64,000 bases of DNA from Bacteroides muris (ex Afrizal et al. 2022) (lineage in GTDB: Bacteria > Bacteroidota > Bacteroidia > Bacteroidales > Bacteroidaceae): the NCBI RefSeq assembly GCF_004793475.1, contig NZ_SRYZ01000002.1, positions 164,257-228,256 of the forward strand. The letters run 5' to 3'. Both the position numbers and the translations under genes were made by a program. Shown piece by piece: positions 42,541 through 52,780 of this stretch (its first letter is position 1; each line of letters starts with the position of its first letter). Under the pieces are notes generated by a model. That model was given only the letters and a program-made list of their open reading frames with translations. It searched no databases and was not told the DNA's origin.

Positions 42541-45180
42541 TTAGAATTCCTGTCCCAAGATGAAGTGGAACTGGCTGCCACCATATTGCGAGGAACCCAT
42601 TATCTTGTCGAAACCGTAAGCCCAGTCAATACCCATCATACCAATCATCGGGAGGAAGATGCGGACACCGACACCGGCTGAACGCTTCAATTCGAACGGA
42701 TTGAACTTATTGACATCATGCCATGCATTACCGGCTTCTACAAACGTTAACGCATAAATACTGGTACTTGTTTCGAGCATCAAAGGATATCTTAATTCCA
42801 GTCCGAGACGTGTATAGGCATAACCTTCAGAACGGTATGGAGTCAATGAACTGTTCTCATAACCGCGGAGGGCAATACTTTCTGTAGCATAGCTGGAGTA
42901 GCCGGTCATACCGTCACCACCTACGTCAAACGTTTCGAACGGAGATTTTTTGTATTTGTTGTAGTGTCCCAGCAGACCGAATTCTACACGTCCCATCAAT
43001 ACCGGAGTACGTTTAACGGTAATCGGGTCCATCAACGGGATATAGATTTTGGATTTGAATTTCCACTTGTGATATTCAATCCACTTGTGCATCTTGTTCA
43101 TGTCTTCCTGACTGCTGGTGCTGTACTTGCTGTAATCGGTACCGTCAAACAGAGAGAAAGGCGGTGTGATTTGTGCAGACAACGAGAATTCGGAACCTTG
43201 GCGTGGATAAATCGGATTGTCGATAGAGCTACGGGACAAGGTCAAGTTGAGGCTGAGGTTGTTACACTTACCGTTGGTAACCGGGAAGTACTGCCAGTCA
43301 CTCAGAACATAACGTTGATAAGACAACTCGGCTGTGAACTGGAAGTAGTCATCCGGCCATTTCAAACGCTTACCGAACATCACTGCGAGACCATACATCT
43401 GGATAGATTTGTCCGGGTCGTAATAATTCTCGTAGTTATTGTAGCTGCCGTAGTTGTACATACCGTAGCCATACATACCGCTATAAAAGCTGTTGTAATA
43501 GCTGTTCATGTAGGCCGAATTGTAATAACGGCTACTGATGTCGGTCTGGCGGGAATAGAAAGCTGATACGGAGAACGCGTTCGGGCGTTTACCGCCAAAC
43601 CACGGGTCATAGAATGAAACGCTGTATGACTGATAGTATTTGGCATTGGTCTGGCCGCTGATGGTCAACGTCTGACCGTCACCTTGCGGGAGAATACCAC
43701 GGTAGTTCTCACCCGGATGTAGCAGGTTGGACAGAGAGAAGTTGGTGAACTTCAGACTTAACTTACCGATAATACCCGTTTGTCCCCAACCGGCAGAGAA
43801 CTCTACTTGGTCATTGGCTTTGGATACAAGGTCGTAACCGATGTCTACCGTGCCGTCTTCCGGTCTCGGTTGGATGTCGGGTTGGATTTGTTCGGGGTCG
43901 AAGTGTCCCATCTGCTGGATTTCACGCATGGAACGCATCAGGTCCTCACGGCTGAAGAGTTCGCCCGGACGGGTACGGAGTTCACGGCGTACCACGTTTT
44001 CATATAAACGGTCGTTACCGTTGATGCTGACTTTGTTGATGGTAGCCTGGCGGCCTTCGTAGATACGCATTTCTAGGTCGATGGAGTCGCCCACGATGTT
44101 TACTTCCACCGGTTCGAGGCTGTAGAACAGATAACCGTTGTTGTAGTAGAGGTTGCCGATGGCATCGTCGTCGGTCATTGTACGTTCTTCAAGCAGCTTT
44201 TGGTTGTAGACGTCGCCCTTCTTCATCTGGAGGAGGAAGTTCAGTTGTTCGGAAGGATAAAGTGTGTTACCTACCCAAGTTACATTGCGGAGGTAGTATT
44301 TCTGTCCTTCCTCAATCTGCATGAAGATGTCCACCGTGCGGTCATCATAAGGCTTGATGCTGTCTGTCACGATAATGGCGTCGCGATAACCCAGTTCGTT
44401 GTATTTATCGATGATTAACTGTTTGTCCGCTTCGTAGTTGTCCTCAATGAATTTCTTGGTGCGGAACAGATTGATCAGTTTGCCCTTTTCGTTTGTTTTC
44501 TTCATTACACGCTTCAGCTTCTTGGTTGCGAGAACCTCGTTGCCTGTGATGGTGATTTGATGTACTTTCACTTTCTCTTTTTTGTCGATGTCGATGTTGA
44601 CAATCACTTCATTTTTCTTTTCCGGATCATCCCGTTGAGTGATGATTACATCTGCATTCTTGAAGCCCTTGTCGTCAAAGTATCGTTTTATCAGGGTCTT
44701 GGCACGGTCTACCAGATTAGGTGTAATCTGCCCACCCTTTATCATACCGATTCTGCTTTCCAAATCTTCACGCTCCGACTTTTTCACACCGTTGTAGCGG
44801 ATGTCGGAAACACGCGGACGCATCGTCAGACGAATGGTCAGCCAGATTTTGTCACCCTCAATTTTGTCTGCTGTGATTTCCACGTCCGAGAACAGACCAT
44901 GGCGCCAGTAGCGCTTACAAGCTTGTGTAATTTCATCACCCGGCACGGTGATGGTCTGCCCTTTGGACAGTCCGGACAATCCGACAATTACATAATCCTC
45001 ATAGTTTTGGGCTCCTTCAACCTTAATGTCGGCTATTTCATACTTCTTGGGGGTTCCCGAATAGAGTATAACCGGCTTTTCGGCTTCATCGGTGTTGTTT
45101 ATGTCCTGTGCTGCTGTTGTCAGAGTGCAGCCGAAAAGGCAGACAAACGTTACGAGTATGGAGAAAATACGATAGTGCAT
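42541..45180 (-). CDS. bamA: Outer membrane protein assembly factor BamA
   Basis: 879 residues with a signal peptide (about residues 1-24). Five POTRA domains span roughly residues 48-430 and the C-terminal half is a 16-strand Omp85 barrel. The barrel keeps the lid-lock phrase VRIFLPMIGMMGIDWAYGFD and ends GSQFHFILGQEF with a terminal Phe. Residues about 545-592 form an unusual Tyr/Asn/Gly-rich stretch that should be an extracellular loop. It inserts beta-barrel proteins, including SusC-type receptors. It is flanked by uppS and two ompH genes. Confidence 0.95.
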   Translation of the reverse strand: MHYRIFSILVTFVCLFGCTLTTAAQDINNTDEAEKPVILYSGTPKKYEIADIKVEGAQNYEDYVIVGLSGLSKGQTITVPGDEITQACKRYWRHGLFSDVEITADKIEGDKIWLTIRLTMRPRVSDIRYNGVKKSEREDLESRIGMIKGGQITPNLVDRAKTLIKRYFDDKGFKNADVIITQRDDPEKKNEVIVNIDIDKKEKVKVHQITITGNEVLATKKLKRVMKKTNEKGKLINLFRTKKFIEDNYEADKQLIIDKYNELGYRDAIIVTDSIKPYDDRTVDIFMQIEEGQKYYLRNVTWVGNTLYPSEQLNFLLQMKKGDVYNQKLLEERTMTDDDAIGNLYYNNGYLFYSLEPVEVNIVGDSIDLEMRIYEGRQATINKVSINGNDRLYENVVRRELRTRPGELFSREDLMRSMREIQQMGHFDPEQIQPDIQPRPEDGTVDIGYDLVSKANDQVEFSAGWGQTGIIGKLSLKFTNFSLSNLLHPGENYRGILPQGDGQTLTISGQTNAKYYQSYSVSFYDPWFGGKRPNAFSVSAFYSRQTDISSRYYNSAYMNSYYNSFYSGMYGYGMYNYGSYNNYENYYDPDKSIQMYGLAVMFGKRLKWPDDYFQFTAELSYQRYVLSDWQYFPVTNGKCNNLSLNLTLSRSSIDNPIYPRQGSEFSLSAQITPPFSLFDGTDYSKYSTSSQEDMNKMHKWIEYHKWKFKSKIYIPLMDPITVKRTPVLMGRVEFGLLGHYNKYKKSPFETFDVGGDGMTGYSSYATESIALRGYENSSLTPYRSEGYAYTRLGLELRYPLMLETSTSIYALTFVEAGNAWHDVNKFNPFELKRSAGVGVRIFLPMIGMMGIDWAYGFDKIMGSSQYGGSQFHFILGQEF

Positions 45181-45233
45181 CTTTTTATTTACTATTTTAC
45201 AATTTACTATTTACTATATTGGGTGTCCGTTGA

Positions 45234-45971
45234 TTAATTGATTTGCTCGCTGGTCTTGCCGAACCTGCGTTCGCGTTTCTGATAGTCGCATATGGCTTTA
45301 CGTAGTTCTTCTTCGCGGAAGTCGGGCCAGTAAGTATCACAGAAATAGAGTTCCGAATAAGCGCATTGCCATAGCATGTAGTTGCTGAGGCGGAGTTCGC
45401 CTCCGGTGCGTATCAGCAAGTCGGGGTCGGGCATGAAGCTGGTTGTCAGATGGCGGGATATGAGTTCACTGTCAATTTGCTCGGGCTTTAACTCACCTTT
45501 CTGTACCAGACCGGCCATTTGTCGGGCAGCTTCCGTTATTTCCCAACGGGAAGAGTAACTCAATGCCAGCACTAGACACATTCCCGTGTTGTGGGAGGTG
45601 TGTGCCACACAAGTGATGAGCCGTTGCTGTACGTTGGCAGGCAGTTTTTCAATATCTCCTATTACTCGGAAGCTGATATTGTTCTTCATGAACGTCTCTT
45701 CCTCTATGGAGTCGAAGAGCAGTCCCATCAGGGCGGCTACCTCGTCCGACGGACGATTCCAGTTCTCGGTAGAGAACGTATATAAAGTAAGGTATCTGAC
45801 TCCTAATTTAGCGGCTTCCTCTGCAATGATATGCACAGTTTCCGCACCGGCCTGATGTCCATAGCTACGTTCGTGTCCACGCTGCTTGGCCCACCGTCCG
45901 TTACCGTCCATGATAATCGCCACATGCTGTGGTATCCGGTTTAGATCGATTTCTTCCTTGTATGACATCAT
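45234..45971 (-). CDS. uppS: Isoprenyl transferase (undecaprenyl pyrophosphate synthase)
   Basis: 245 residues. It elongates farnesyl diphosphate to the C55 carrier for peptidoglycan and surface glycans. Family motifs: [33 protein letters not shown], and [19 protein letters not shown]. It lies between the DUF6242 gene (2-base gap) and bamA. Confidence 0.96.
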   Translation of the reverse strand: MMSYKEEIDLNRIPQHVAIIMDGNGRWAKQRGHERSYGHQAGAETVHIIAEEAAKLGVRYLTLYTFSTENWNRPSDEVAALMGLLFDSIEEETFMKNNISFRVIGDIEKLPANVQQRLITCVAHTSHNTGMCLVLALSYSSRWEITEAARQMAGLVQKGELKPEQIDSELISRHLTTSFMPDPDLLIRTGGELRLSNYMLWQCAYSELYFCDTYWPDFREEELRKAICDYQKRERRFGKTSEQIN

Positions 45972-45973
45972 TA

Positions 45974-47338
45974 TTATTGTATTTCGAAGCCCAATCTGTT
46001 AAGACGTCCGCGCCATACCTCATTCTTGGTTCCGTTACCGCCGAATATTACCCAGATGAAGTCCCGTTTGTCTGCCGGGGCCACTGTCTTGTCTTTCGTC
46101 GGTTCCACTATGATGGAATACGCTCCTTTACCTTTGAATTCCTGAGGTAGCAGGAATTTGGTTTCTGTCTGGCTCCACGCAATGCCCGTGATGGAGCTGT
46201 AGATGGCGTCAAGTTCTCCTCCAAAACAATAGAGCATACCGCCATAGAACATGATGGCGGGGTTCACTATGCTGGGACAATATGTGTCGTACATTGTGTT
46301 GTCCAAACTAGCCCAACCTTTGCCGTCCAATGAGAACCAGGGTATTGTCTCTTTTTCACTGACCGGCGGCATTCCTACCAGAATCACCTTCTCTACACCA
46401 TTGCCGGTTCGGGTCTGGGTTGTGGATATGTTTTCGGTAGGGAATCCTGCCGGTACTTCCTCAAGGATAAGGTTGTCAGCCGTGTTTTCCGCTTCCCAAT
46501 TCTTTCCGTCTTTACATATATTGAAATATTGCTTTCCGTTGATTTCCACAATGCCCGAAAGCCGGTCAGAGAAACCATTGATGAGGACTATGACATTGTC
46601 TCCCAATGTGGTGACTTCTGTCCAAGCGGCGCCATCAGTGGAGCTGAATACTTTTTTGCTTTTCGTCACCATATAGAGTGCATCGTTATACTCTACGGCA
46701 GATGTCAGCTTTACATCTGAGGGGAGGTTGCTGACATTAATCTCACTCCAGTTGTATTTATCGGGCGCAGTTGATGTCTTGTAAGCGGTAGTGTTGGAAG
46801 TGTAGACAAACAGTTCGTCACCCAGTACAACCGCTTTTTGCTGGCCTAAATTGATGGTATTGGAGAATACATTCCCTCTTTTCTGCATGTCTGTCCAGAC
46901 GAGTGAGTCCGGGTCTTGCAGATGTACATTAATTTTCAGTTTATATTCTCGGATTGTAATGCCATCGGCGGCATGTGCTTTGAATAGCATGCCGGCATCG
47001 TTGTTCATGGCGGGTCTTAAATCTACGGAGTCCGACATGACAAATACCGTGTCGGTAGGCGAGCCTGAAGTTATCCAACCGGTAACGTCCATAGTATCAA
47101 TTAAAATACGGTCGATGATGGTATCCGAACCTACGGGCAAGGAATCCCTGTTATAGATGAGTCTTTTAAGCTGGTCAATTGTAAATTTGTAATGTTTGCC
47201 ATGTATGGTATCAATACCAAAAGCATGTATAGTAGCATCGGAGCTGAATTCATAATTGTCGTCAGAGTCAAGGCATGAACTTAGAGCAAATGACACAATA
47301 AGAAAACTCGCAATTACTGATAGAAACTTTATTCTCAT
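45974..47338 (-). CDS. DUF6242-type lipoprotein
   Basis: 454 residues with a lipoprotein signal (lipobox LSSC, Cys at residue 22) and acidic DSDD after it. The body looks like a kelch or beta-propeller: repeats of the kind [34 protein letters not shown] and [13 protein letters not shown]. The function is not known to me. It is the first gene of the uppS-bamA-ompH operon, with a TATTTTTGC promoter element on the minus strand at 47367-47375, so a surface or periplasmic envelope role is plausible. Confidence 0.82.
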   Translation of the reverse strand: MRIKFLSVIASFLIVSFALSSCLDSDDNYEFSSDATIHAFGIDTIHGKHYKFTIDQLKRLIYNRDSLPVGSDTIIDRILIDTMDVTGWITSGSPTDTVFVMSDSVDLRPAMNNDAGMLFKAHAADGITIREYKLKINVHLQDPDSLVWTDMQKRGNVFSNTINLGQQKAVVLGDELFVYTSNTTAYKTSTAPDKYNWSEINVSNLPSDVKLTSAVEYNDALYMVTKSKKVFSSTDGAAWTEVTTLGDNVIVLINGFSDRLSGIVEINGKQYFNICKDGKNWEAENTADNLILEEVPAGFPTENISTTQTRTGNGVEKVILVGMPPVSEKETIPWFSLDGKGWASLDNTMYDTYCPSIVNPAIMFYGGMLYCFGGELDAIYSSITGIAWSQTETKFLLPQEFKGKGAYSIIVEPTKDKTVAPADKRDFIWVIFGGNGTKNEVWRGRLNRLGFEIQ

Positions 47339-47713
47339 TTTGAAAGTTAGTGTTTATTTACAAGTTGCAAAAATAGGAACATTTTTTTCTATAAACAGCT
47401 TTACGTAGAAGTTTTATATAAAATTATAGATAATAAGATTGTTTTTCCCGATAGAAAAGTCCTGGAATGAGGCTGTTGATGATTTTTTACGATGTTTGAA
47501 AAACATGTGGCACATAATGTGCCGGTCTGAAGGGACGATTCCATTCAAGGCCTCGTAGCCTCATTTTTCCTTGCCCGCCCCCGTACACTATGATGATACG
47601 GAACAGACGCGGAAAGAGGGCGGCGCAAAGCTGATGGCAGACTGTTTGGAAAGTGTGTGCCAATCCGTTCTTGGAATCTTTGGGATAATACTGAACAGGA
47701 TTGAAGCACGCTT
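47339..47713. other. Gene-free 375-bp region between the DUF6242 gene and ribD
   Basis: It contains the promoter element of the DUF6242-uppS-bamA unit (47367-47375). The part nearest ribD has an open plus-strand frame without a good start (about 47553-47717) that reads HYDDTEQTRKEGGAKLM; its stop overlaps the ribD stop. It could be a relic of a lost gene, but I cannot name a family. Confidence 0.4.
47367..47375 (-). promoter_or_regulatory. Promoter -7 element of the DUF6242-uppS-bamA-ompH unit
   Basis: TATTTTTGC on the minus strand, about 29 bases before the ATG of the DUF6242 gene. Confidence 0.6.
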
Positions 47714-48766
47714 CTAGATTTTGTTTACGGCCGTATAATGGCGAAAATCTCTATTAAAGAAATGTTCTTTCATAAAAGGATGTCTGTCGCTGACTTTGGG
47801 TGCTTTGACTCCGGAGCGTAGGAGGCACGGGGCTTCTTCTACAAAGATTTCGTCCCACAGTCCGGCATCAATGAAGGATTGGAGCGTTTGGCTGCCACCC
47901 TCTACCAAAAGGGATTGTAATCCGCGTGTATACAGCGTTTCCATGATTTCGGGGAGTATGTTCTGCCGGTAGTCGCTGACCGGCAGATACTCTGTATTCG
48001 GTAGCGGAGCGTGCGGGGCTTCTGTAAAAACGAGGGTCGGCACGCTACCGTCAAATAGGTGAAGGTTGGGGGATAGCTTTTGTTGCTGGTCCAGCACGAT
48101 ACGTACCGGTGAATGACCATGCCAATGGCGGACATTCAGGCCGGGATTGTCCAGTTCAGCCGTACGGGTACCTACTAATATGGCACTGTGCTCTGTCCGT
48201 TTTTTGTGCACCATCATTGAGGTCAGCGGGCTGGAGAGAATGATTGGTTTGCCGTCCGTGCGGGAGTAATCGATGTATCTGTCTGAAGATTCCGCCCATT
48301 TCAAGGTGATGTAGGGGCGTCGCAAAGTATGGAAGGTGATGAACCTGCGGATGAGCTGCCGACATTCTGCTTCCAGCACTCCGACAATAACTTCACGTCC
48401 GGCATCCTTCAGTTTCTGTATGCCTCGGCCCGCAACCTTGGAGAAAGGATCTCCGCACCCGATAACGATGCGTGGAATCTGCTTTTCGATGATGAGGTCT
48501 GCACAAGGAGGAGTTTTGCCATAGTGCGAACACGGTTCCAGGCTGACGTAAATGGTGGACCGCCTCAGTAGGGATGTGTCTTTCACGGAACGGATGGCGT
48601 TGACCTCGGCGTGAGCTTCTCCGCAGCGCACATGGTATCCTTCGCCTATGATTTTCCCGTCACATACTATTACTGCTCCTACCATCGGGTTGGGCGCTGC
48701 ATTGCATTGCCCGTTTCGTGCCAGTTGGATGCACCGCAGCATGTATTTCTCTTCTTCTGAATTCAT
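47714..48766 (-). CDS. ribD: Bifunctional riboflavin deaminase/reductase
   Basis: 350 residues. The N-terminal deaminase domain has the zinc site HAEVNAI and PCSHYGKTPPC; the C-terminal reductase domain begins near residue 150 (RPYITLKWAESSDRYID) and ends with a short RHYTAVNKI. It carries out the second and third steps of riboflavin synthesis. It is divergent from prmC, and the two promoter elements overlap around 48795-48816. No FMN riboswitch is seen. Confidence 0.94.
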   Translation of the reverse strand: MNSEEEKYMLRCIQLARNGQCNAAPNPMVGAVIVCDGKIIGEGYHVRCGEAHAEVNAIRSVKDTSLLRRSTIYVSLEPCSHYGKTPPCADLIIEKQIPRIVIGCGDPFSKVAGRGIQKLKDAGREVIVGVLEAECRQLIRRFITFHTLRRPYITLKWAESSDRYIDYSRTDGKPIILSSPLTSMMVHKKRTEHSAILVGTRTAELDNPGLNVRHWHGHSPVRIVLDQQQKLSPNLHLFDGSVPTLVFTEAPHAPLPNTEYLPVSDYRQNILPEIMETLYTRGLQSLLVEGGSQTLQSFIDAGLWDEIFVEEAPCLLRSGVKAPKVSDRHPFMKEHFFNRDFRHYTAVNKI

Positions 48767-48794
48767 GTCCTTGCTTATCTTTTGGTTGAATAAT

Positions 48795-48816
48795 CAAAAT
48801 TAATGATTACTTTTGC
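48795..48816. promoter_or_regulatory. Divergent promoters of ribD and prmC
   Basis: TAATTTTG on the minus strand (48795-48802) and TACTTTTGC on the plus strand (48808-48816) are -7 elements only 5 bases apart, so transcription of ribD and prmC may compete. Confidence 0.5.
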
Positions 48817-48840
48817 AGCCCGAATAAAACCGGACTCCGA

Positions 48841-49683
48841 ATGAATGTAACCGTTTCACATATCCGCAGCGCTTTGCAGGAGTGCTATCCTCCCCGGGAG
48901 GCGGCCAACCTTTCTCGTATTGTCTGCTGTGAAATGTTTGGTCAGAGTAATATTGACTATTACCTGGGCAAAGATATGATTTTATCTCCAAACAATGAAA
49001 GGGAATTGGAAAGCATTCTTTCCCGTCTGTGCAATTTTGAGCCCATACAGTATGTGCAGGGTGCTGCCCGTTTCCTGGGACGTACTTTTCAGGTGGCGTC
49101 GGGGGTACTTATTCCCCGTCCCGAAACGGAAGAACTGGTGGAGGCGATGTTGAAGGAAATCGCTCCGGCTTCCCGTATTCTCGACATTGGTACCGGAAGC
49201 GGGTGCATTGCCGTCACTTTGTCTAAGGAGTTGCCGGAGGCGGAAGTAACCGCTTGGGATATTTCCGGAGAAGCTCTTGCCATAGCCGACGGTAATAACT
49301 GTTTGCTGCAGGCTTCCGTACAATTTGTACAGCGTGATGTCCTGACGTATCAACCTGCTGAGGATGACTGTTTTGATGTAATCGTCAGTAATCCACCTTA
49401 TGTTACGGAAACAGAAAAGCGGGACATGGAGCCTAATGTCTTGAACTGGGAACCTTCGGAGGCTTTATTTGTTCCGGACAGCGACCCGCTCCGTTTCTAT
49501 CGGTGTATAGGTGAACTGGGACGGAGAATGCTGACGGCCGGCGGCCAACTCTATTTTGAAATCAACCGGGCATTTGGAGAGGCTGTCGCTTCGATGCTTC
49601 GCAAGCAAGGCTATGCGAATGTCCGTATCCGAAAAGATATCTCCGGCAACGACCGGTACGTAATTGCAGAACGATGGAAATAA
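48841..49683 (+). CDS. prmC: Peptide chain release factor N5-glutamine methyltransferase
   Basis: 280 residues. It methylates the GGQ glutamine of release factors. SAM-binding motif ILDIGTGSGCIAVTLS and the catalytic NPPY (SNPPYVTETEKR) are intact. The recX gene overlaps its 3' end by 10 bases. Confidence 0.95.
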   Translation: MNVTVSHIRSALQECYPPREAANLSRIVCCEMFGQSNIDYYLGKDMILSPNNERELESILSRLCNFEPIQYVQGAARFLGRTFQVASGVLIPRPETEELVEAMLKEIAPASRILDIGTGSGCIAVTLSKELPEAEVTAWDISGEALAIADGNNCLLQASVQFVQRDVLTYQPAEDDCFDVIVSNPPYVTETEKRDMEPNVLNWEPSEALFVPDSDPLRFYRCIGELGRRMLTAGGQLYFEINRAFGEAVASMLRKQGYANVRIRKDISGNDRYVIAERWK

Positions 49684-50150
49684 CTGAAACAGAAGCTTTG
49701 AACAGAGTGGCGGCATATTGCTCCACTGCCGAGCATTGCCGGGCGGAGATTGCAGAAAAACTGCAACGCTGGGGCATTGCCTATGATGCCATAGACCGTA
49801 TCATCAATCGTTTGGAGCAAGAAAAGTACATTGATGAAGAGCGCTTCTGTCGTGCTTTCATCAACGACAAATACCGTTTTGCCAAATGGGGCAAGATGAA
49901 GATAAGGCAGGCGCTCCAGTTGAAAAAGATATCTTCGTCTGTCTATTGGCCCTATTTGAACGAGATTGATGAAGAAGAATACCACTCTGTTCTGCAGAAG
50001 CTGCTGGCGGCAAAGCGTAAAAGCGTCCGTGCCGAAAATGAGTATGAACTGAATGGTAAATTGATGCGTTTTGCCTTGAGCAGGGGGTTCGAAGTGAAGG
50101 ATATATGTCGTTGCATAGAGGTTTCAGGGGAAAATGACTACTCCGAATGA
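49674..50150 (+). CDS. recX: RecX-family regulatory protein
   Basis: 158 residues made of three-helix RecX repeats (AAYCSTAEHCRAEIAEKLQ; RLEQEKYIDEERFCRAFIND). RecX modulates RecA filaments. recA is not adjacent; the gene instead overlaps prmC by 10 bases, so it is translationally coupled to it. Confidence 0.9.
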   Translation: MEITETEALNRVAAYCSTAEHCRAEIAEKLQRWGIAYDAIDRIINRLEQEKYIDEERFCRAFINDKYRFAKWGKMKIRQALQLKKISSSVYWPYLNEIDEEEYHSVLQKLLAAKRKSVRAENEYELNGKLMRFALSRGFEVKDICRCIEVSGENDYSE

Positions 50151-50191
50151 AAATTATCGGCTTTCTCTTTTTAATTCTCATTCTGTTTCCG

Positions 50192-50200
50192 TATTTTTGC
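50192..50200 (+). promoter_or_regulatory. pyrE promoter, -7 element
   Basis: TATTTTTGC, 32 bases before the pyrE ATG. Confidence 0.55.
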
Positions 50201-50232
50201 GCCATATTTATCATATATAGATTAGTTTTGCT

Positions 50233-50871
50233 ATGAAAACTTTAGAAAGATTGTTTGCAGAGAAGTTGCTGAAGATAAAAGCGATTAAGCTACAACCGGC
50301 TAACCCGTTTACTTGGGCATCCGGATGGAAGTCTCCGTTTTATTGTGATAACCGCAAAACCCTTTCTTATCCTTCTCTCCGTAATTTCGTGAAGATTGAA
50401 ATTACGCGTCTGATTTTGGAACGTTTCGGACAGGTGGATGCCATTGCCGGTGTGGCAACAGGAGCTATTCCGCAAGGTGCCTTGGTGGCCGATGCATTGA
50501 GCCTGCCATTTGTATATGTACGCTCCACTCCGAAAGACCATGGACTGGAGAATTTGATTGAAGGTGAACTTCGTCCCGGTATGAAGGTGGTAGTCGTGGA
50601 AGATTTGATTTCGACGGGTGGAAGTAGCTTAAAGGCTGTAGAAGCTATCCGTCGTGACGGATGTGAGGTCATCGGTATGGTGGCTGCCTATACTTATGGT
50701 TTCCCAGTTGCTGAAAAGGCATTTAAGGATGCCAAAGTACCTTTGGTGACACTGACCAATTACGAGGCTGTACTGGAAGTGGCACTGCGTACGGGCTATA
50801 TCGAGGAAGGAGATGTGGAGACTCTGAATGAATGGCGTAAAGACCCTGCACATTGGGAATCTGGAAAATAA
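50233..50871 (+). CDS. pyrE: Orotate phosphoribosyltransferase
   Basis: 212 residues. It joins orotate to PRPP in pyrimidine synthesis. The PRPP-binding loop is VVVVEDLISTGGSSLKA and the N-terminal FTWASGWKSPFYCDNR is family-typical. The gene is followed by a terminator-like hairpin. Confidence 0.95.
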   Translation: MKTLERLFAEKLLKIKAIKLQPANPFTWASGWKSPFYCDNRKTLSYPSLRNFVKIEITRLILERFGQVDAIAGVATGAIPQGALVADALSLPFVYVRSTPKDHGLENLIEGELRPGMKVVVVEDLISTGGSSLKAVEAIRRDGCEVIGMVAAYTYGFPVAEKAFKDAKVPLVTLTNYEAVLEVALRTGYIEEGDVETLNEWRKDPAHWESGK

Positions 50872-50909
50872 GAACTTATTTGTAAAAATATTGATATGGA
50901 TAAAAGAGC

Positions 50910-50951
50910 CATTCGGATAGATTCTGTCCGGATAGTTCTTTTTTTCTTTTT
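50910..50951 (+). terminator. Probable terminator after pyrE
   Basis: ATTCGGATAG (50911-50920) pairs with CTGTCCGGAT (50924-50933), 10 bp with two G-T pairs, followed by a long T-rich run (50937-50951). Confidence 0.65.
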
Positions 50952-50965
50952 GAATACGACTGATT

Positions 50966-51376
50966 ATGACGAAATTTGAGAGTGGAGTGAAAGTTGTACC
51001 GGCTTCACAAGAAGCTGTTTATGAAAAGCTTTCCGACCTGAGCAATCTGGAGAAAGTGAAAGACCGTTTGCCTGAAAACAATGTGAAGAGTTTTAGTTTT
51101 GATGCAGAAAGCATAACGATAGAAGTGGCTCCTGTAGGAAAGATTACGTTACAAATTGTGGAAAAGGAACCTTGCAAGTGTATCAAGTTTGCAACAACCA
51201 CTTCACCGTTGCCCTTCAATCTGTGGATACAGATTGTACCCGTTACCGAAACTGAATGCAAAATGAAGCTTACCATCGGCATGGATATAAACCCGTTTAT
51301 GAAGACTATGGTACAAAAGCCTTTGCAGGAAGGACTGGAGAAAATGGCAGATATGTTGGCGATGATACAATATTAA
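50966..51376 (+). CDS. SRPBCC-superfamily (START/Bet v1-like) protein
   Basis: 136 residues forming one SRPBCC lipid- or ligand-binding fold: VKVVPASQEAVYEKLSDLSN at the start and a long C-terminal helix LQEGLEKMADMLAM. The ligand is unknown. It lies just upstream of argH, across an AT-rich spacer, and may be cotranscribed with it. Confidence 0.85.
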   Translation: MTKFESGVKVVPASQEAVYEKLSDLSNLEKVKDRLPENNVKSFSFDAESITIEVAPVGKITLQIVEKEPCKCIKFATTTSPLPFNLWIQIVPVTETECKMKLTIGMDINPFMKTMVQKPLQEGLEKMADMLAMIQY

Positions 51377-51404
51377 TTATTAACTATTAATCATTAGAAA
51401 CAAC

Positions 51405-52745
51405 GTGGCTCAGAAACTTTGGGAAAAATCCATTCAGGTAAATAAAGATATCGAACGCTTCACGGTAGGCCGTGACCGTGAAATGGACCTTTATTTGGCA
51501 AAGCACGATGTGTTGGGTTCCATGGCGCACATCACGATGCTTGAAAGCATTGGTTTGTTGACGAAAGAAGAACTGCGGCAATTGCTGGCCGAATTGAAGG
51601 AAATCTATGCAATGGCCGAGCGCGGAGAATTTGTGATAGAAGAGGGAGTGGAAGACGTTCACTCGCAAGTGGAACTTATGCTGACGCGTAACTTGGGTGA
51701 TATAGGTAAGAAAATACACAGCGGACGTTCGCGTAACGACCAGGTGTTGCTCGATTTGAAGCTCTTTACCCGTACAGAGATAAAGGAGGTGGCGGAAGCT
51801 GTGGAACAATTGTTCCATGTGCTGGTTATGCAGAGCGAACGCTACAAGGATGTACTGATGCCGGGCTATACACACTTGCAGATAGCCATGCCGTCTTCTT
51901 TCGGACTTTGGTTTGGGGCATACGCCGAGAGCCTGGTGGACGATATGATGTTCCTTCAGGCTGCTTTCAAGATGTGCAACCGCAATCCTTTGGGGTCTGC
52001 TGCGGGATACGGTTCCTCATTCCCGCTGAACCGTACGATGACTACCCGTCTTTTGGGATTTGATTCCCTCAACTACAACGTAGTGTATGCCCAGATGGGG
52101 CGTGGCAAGATGGAGCGTAATGTAGCTTTTGCCCTTGCCAGTGTGGCCGGAACCATATCGAAATTGGCTTTTGACGCATGTATGTTCAACAGTCAGAACT
52201 TCGGTTTTGTGAAGCTGCCGGATGATTGCACTACCGGTTCCAGCATCATGCCTCACAAGAAGAACCCGGACGTCTTTGAGTTGACGCGTGCCAAGTGCAA
52301 CAAATTGCAGTCCCTTCCCCAGCAGATTATGATGATAGCCAACAATCTTCCTTCCGGCTATTTCCGTGACTTGCAGATTATCAAAGAGGTCTTTCTGCCT
52401 GCTTTTCAGGAACTGAAAGACTGTCTGCAGATGACAACTTACATTATGAATGAAATCAATGTAAACGAGCATATTCTTGATGATGACAAGTATCTGCTTA
52501 TTTTCAGTGTGGAGGAAGTCAACCGTTTGGCACGTGAAGGGATGCCTTTTCGCGATGCCTACAAGAAGGTGGGACTGGATATTGAAGCCGGGAACTTTTC
52601 GCATAGCAAAGAAGTACACCATACCCATGAAGGCAGTATAGGAAACCTTTGCAACGATGATATCTCTGCCTTGATGCAGAAAGTGGTAGAGGGCTTCGAT
52701 TTTGCTACCATGCAAGCTGCAGAGAAAGAGTTGCTGGGCAGGTAA
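51405..52745 (+). CDS. argH: Argininosuccinate lyase
   Basis: 446 residues starting at a GTG (51405), which yields the conserved MAQKLWEKS start. It cleaves argininosuccinate to arginine and fumarate, the last arginine step. The superfamily signature GSSIMPHKKNPDVFEL is intact. It is the one arginine gene here that is separate from the argR-argD and proBA-argF' units. Confidence 0.96.
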   Translation: MAQKLWEKSIQVNKDIERFTVGRDREMDLYLAKHDVLGSMAHITMLESIGLLTKEELRQLLAELKEIYAMAERGEFVIEEGVEDVHSQVELMLTRNLGDIGKKIHSGRSRNDQVLLDLKLFTRTEIKEVAEAVEQLFHVLVMQSERYKDVLMPGYTHLQIAMPSSFGLWFGAYAESLVDDMMFLQAAFKMCNRNPLGSAAGYGSSFPLNRTMTTRLLGFDSLNYNVVYAQMGRGKMERNVAFALASVAGTISKLAFDACMFNSQNFGFVKLPDDCTTGSSIMPHKKNPDVFELTRAKCNKLQSLPQQIMMIANNLPSGYFRDLQIIKEVFLPAFQELKDCLQMTTYIMNEINVNEHILDDDKYLLIFSVEEVNRLAREGMPFRDAYKKVGLDIEAGNFSHSKEVHHTHEGSIGNLCNDDISALMQKVVEGFDFATMQAAEKELLGR

Positions 52746-52758
52746 AAGGTTCTACGGC

Positions 52759-52780
52759 TTCAAGTCCCGGTTCGAGTACT
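52759..52780 (+). repeat. Duplicated 3' end of the tRNA-Leu gene
   Basis: 22 bases covering the T-arm and acceptor 3' strand match 53008-53029 of the tRNA-Leu(UAA) gene at 21 of 22 positions (TTCAAGTCCCG-x-TTCGAGTACT). There is no tRNA body attached. It may be a relic of an older tRNA-Leu or of an integration event. Confidence 0.8.

Noticed and set aside
47553..47717. Plus-strand frame overlapping the ribD stop (HYDDTEQTRKEGGAKLM...LNRIEARF)
   Set aside because: No usable start upstream, a stop just before it, and no family recognised. Possibly a relic, but the evidence is too weak to annotate as a gene.
48766..48840. Possible FMN riboswitch before ribD
   Set aside because: The gap is too short and lacks the conserved FMN-aptamer blocks.
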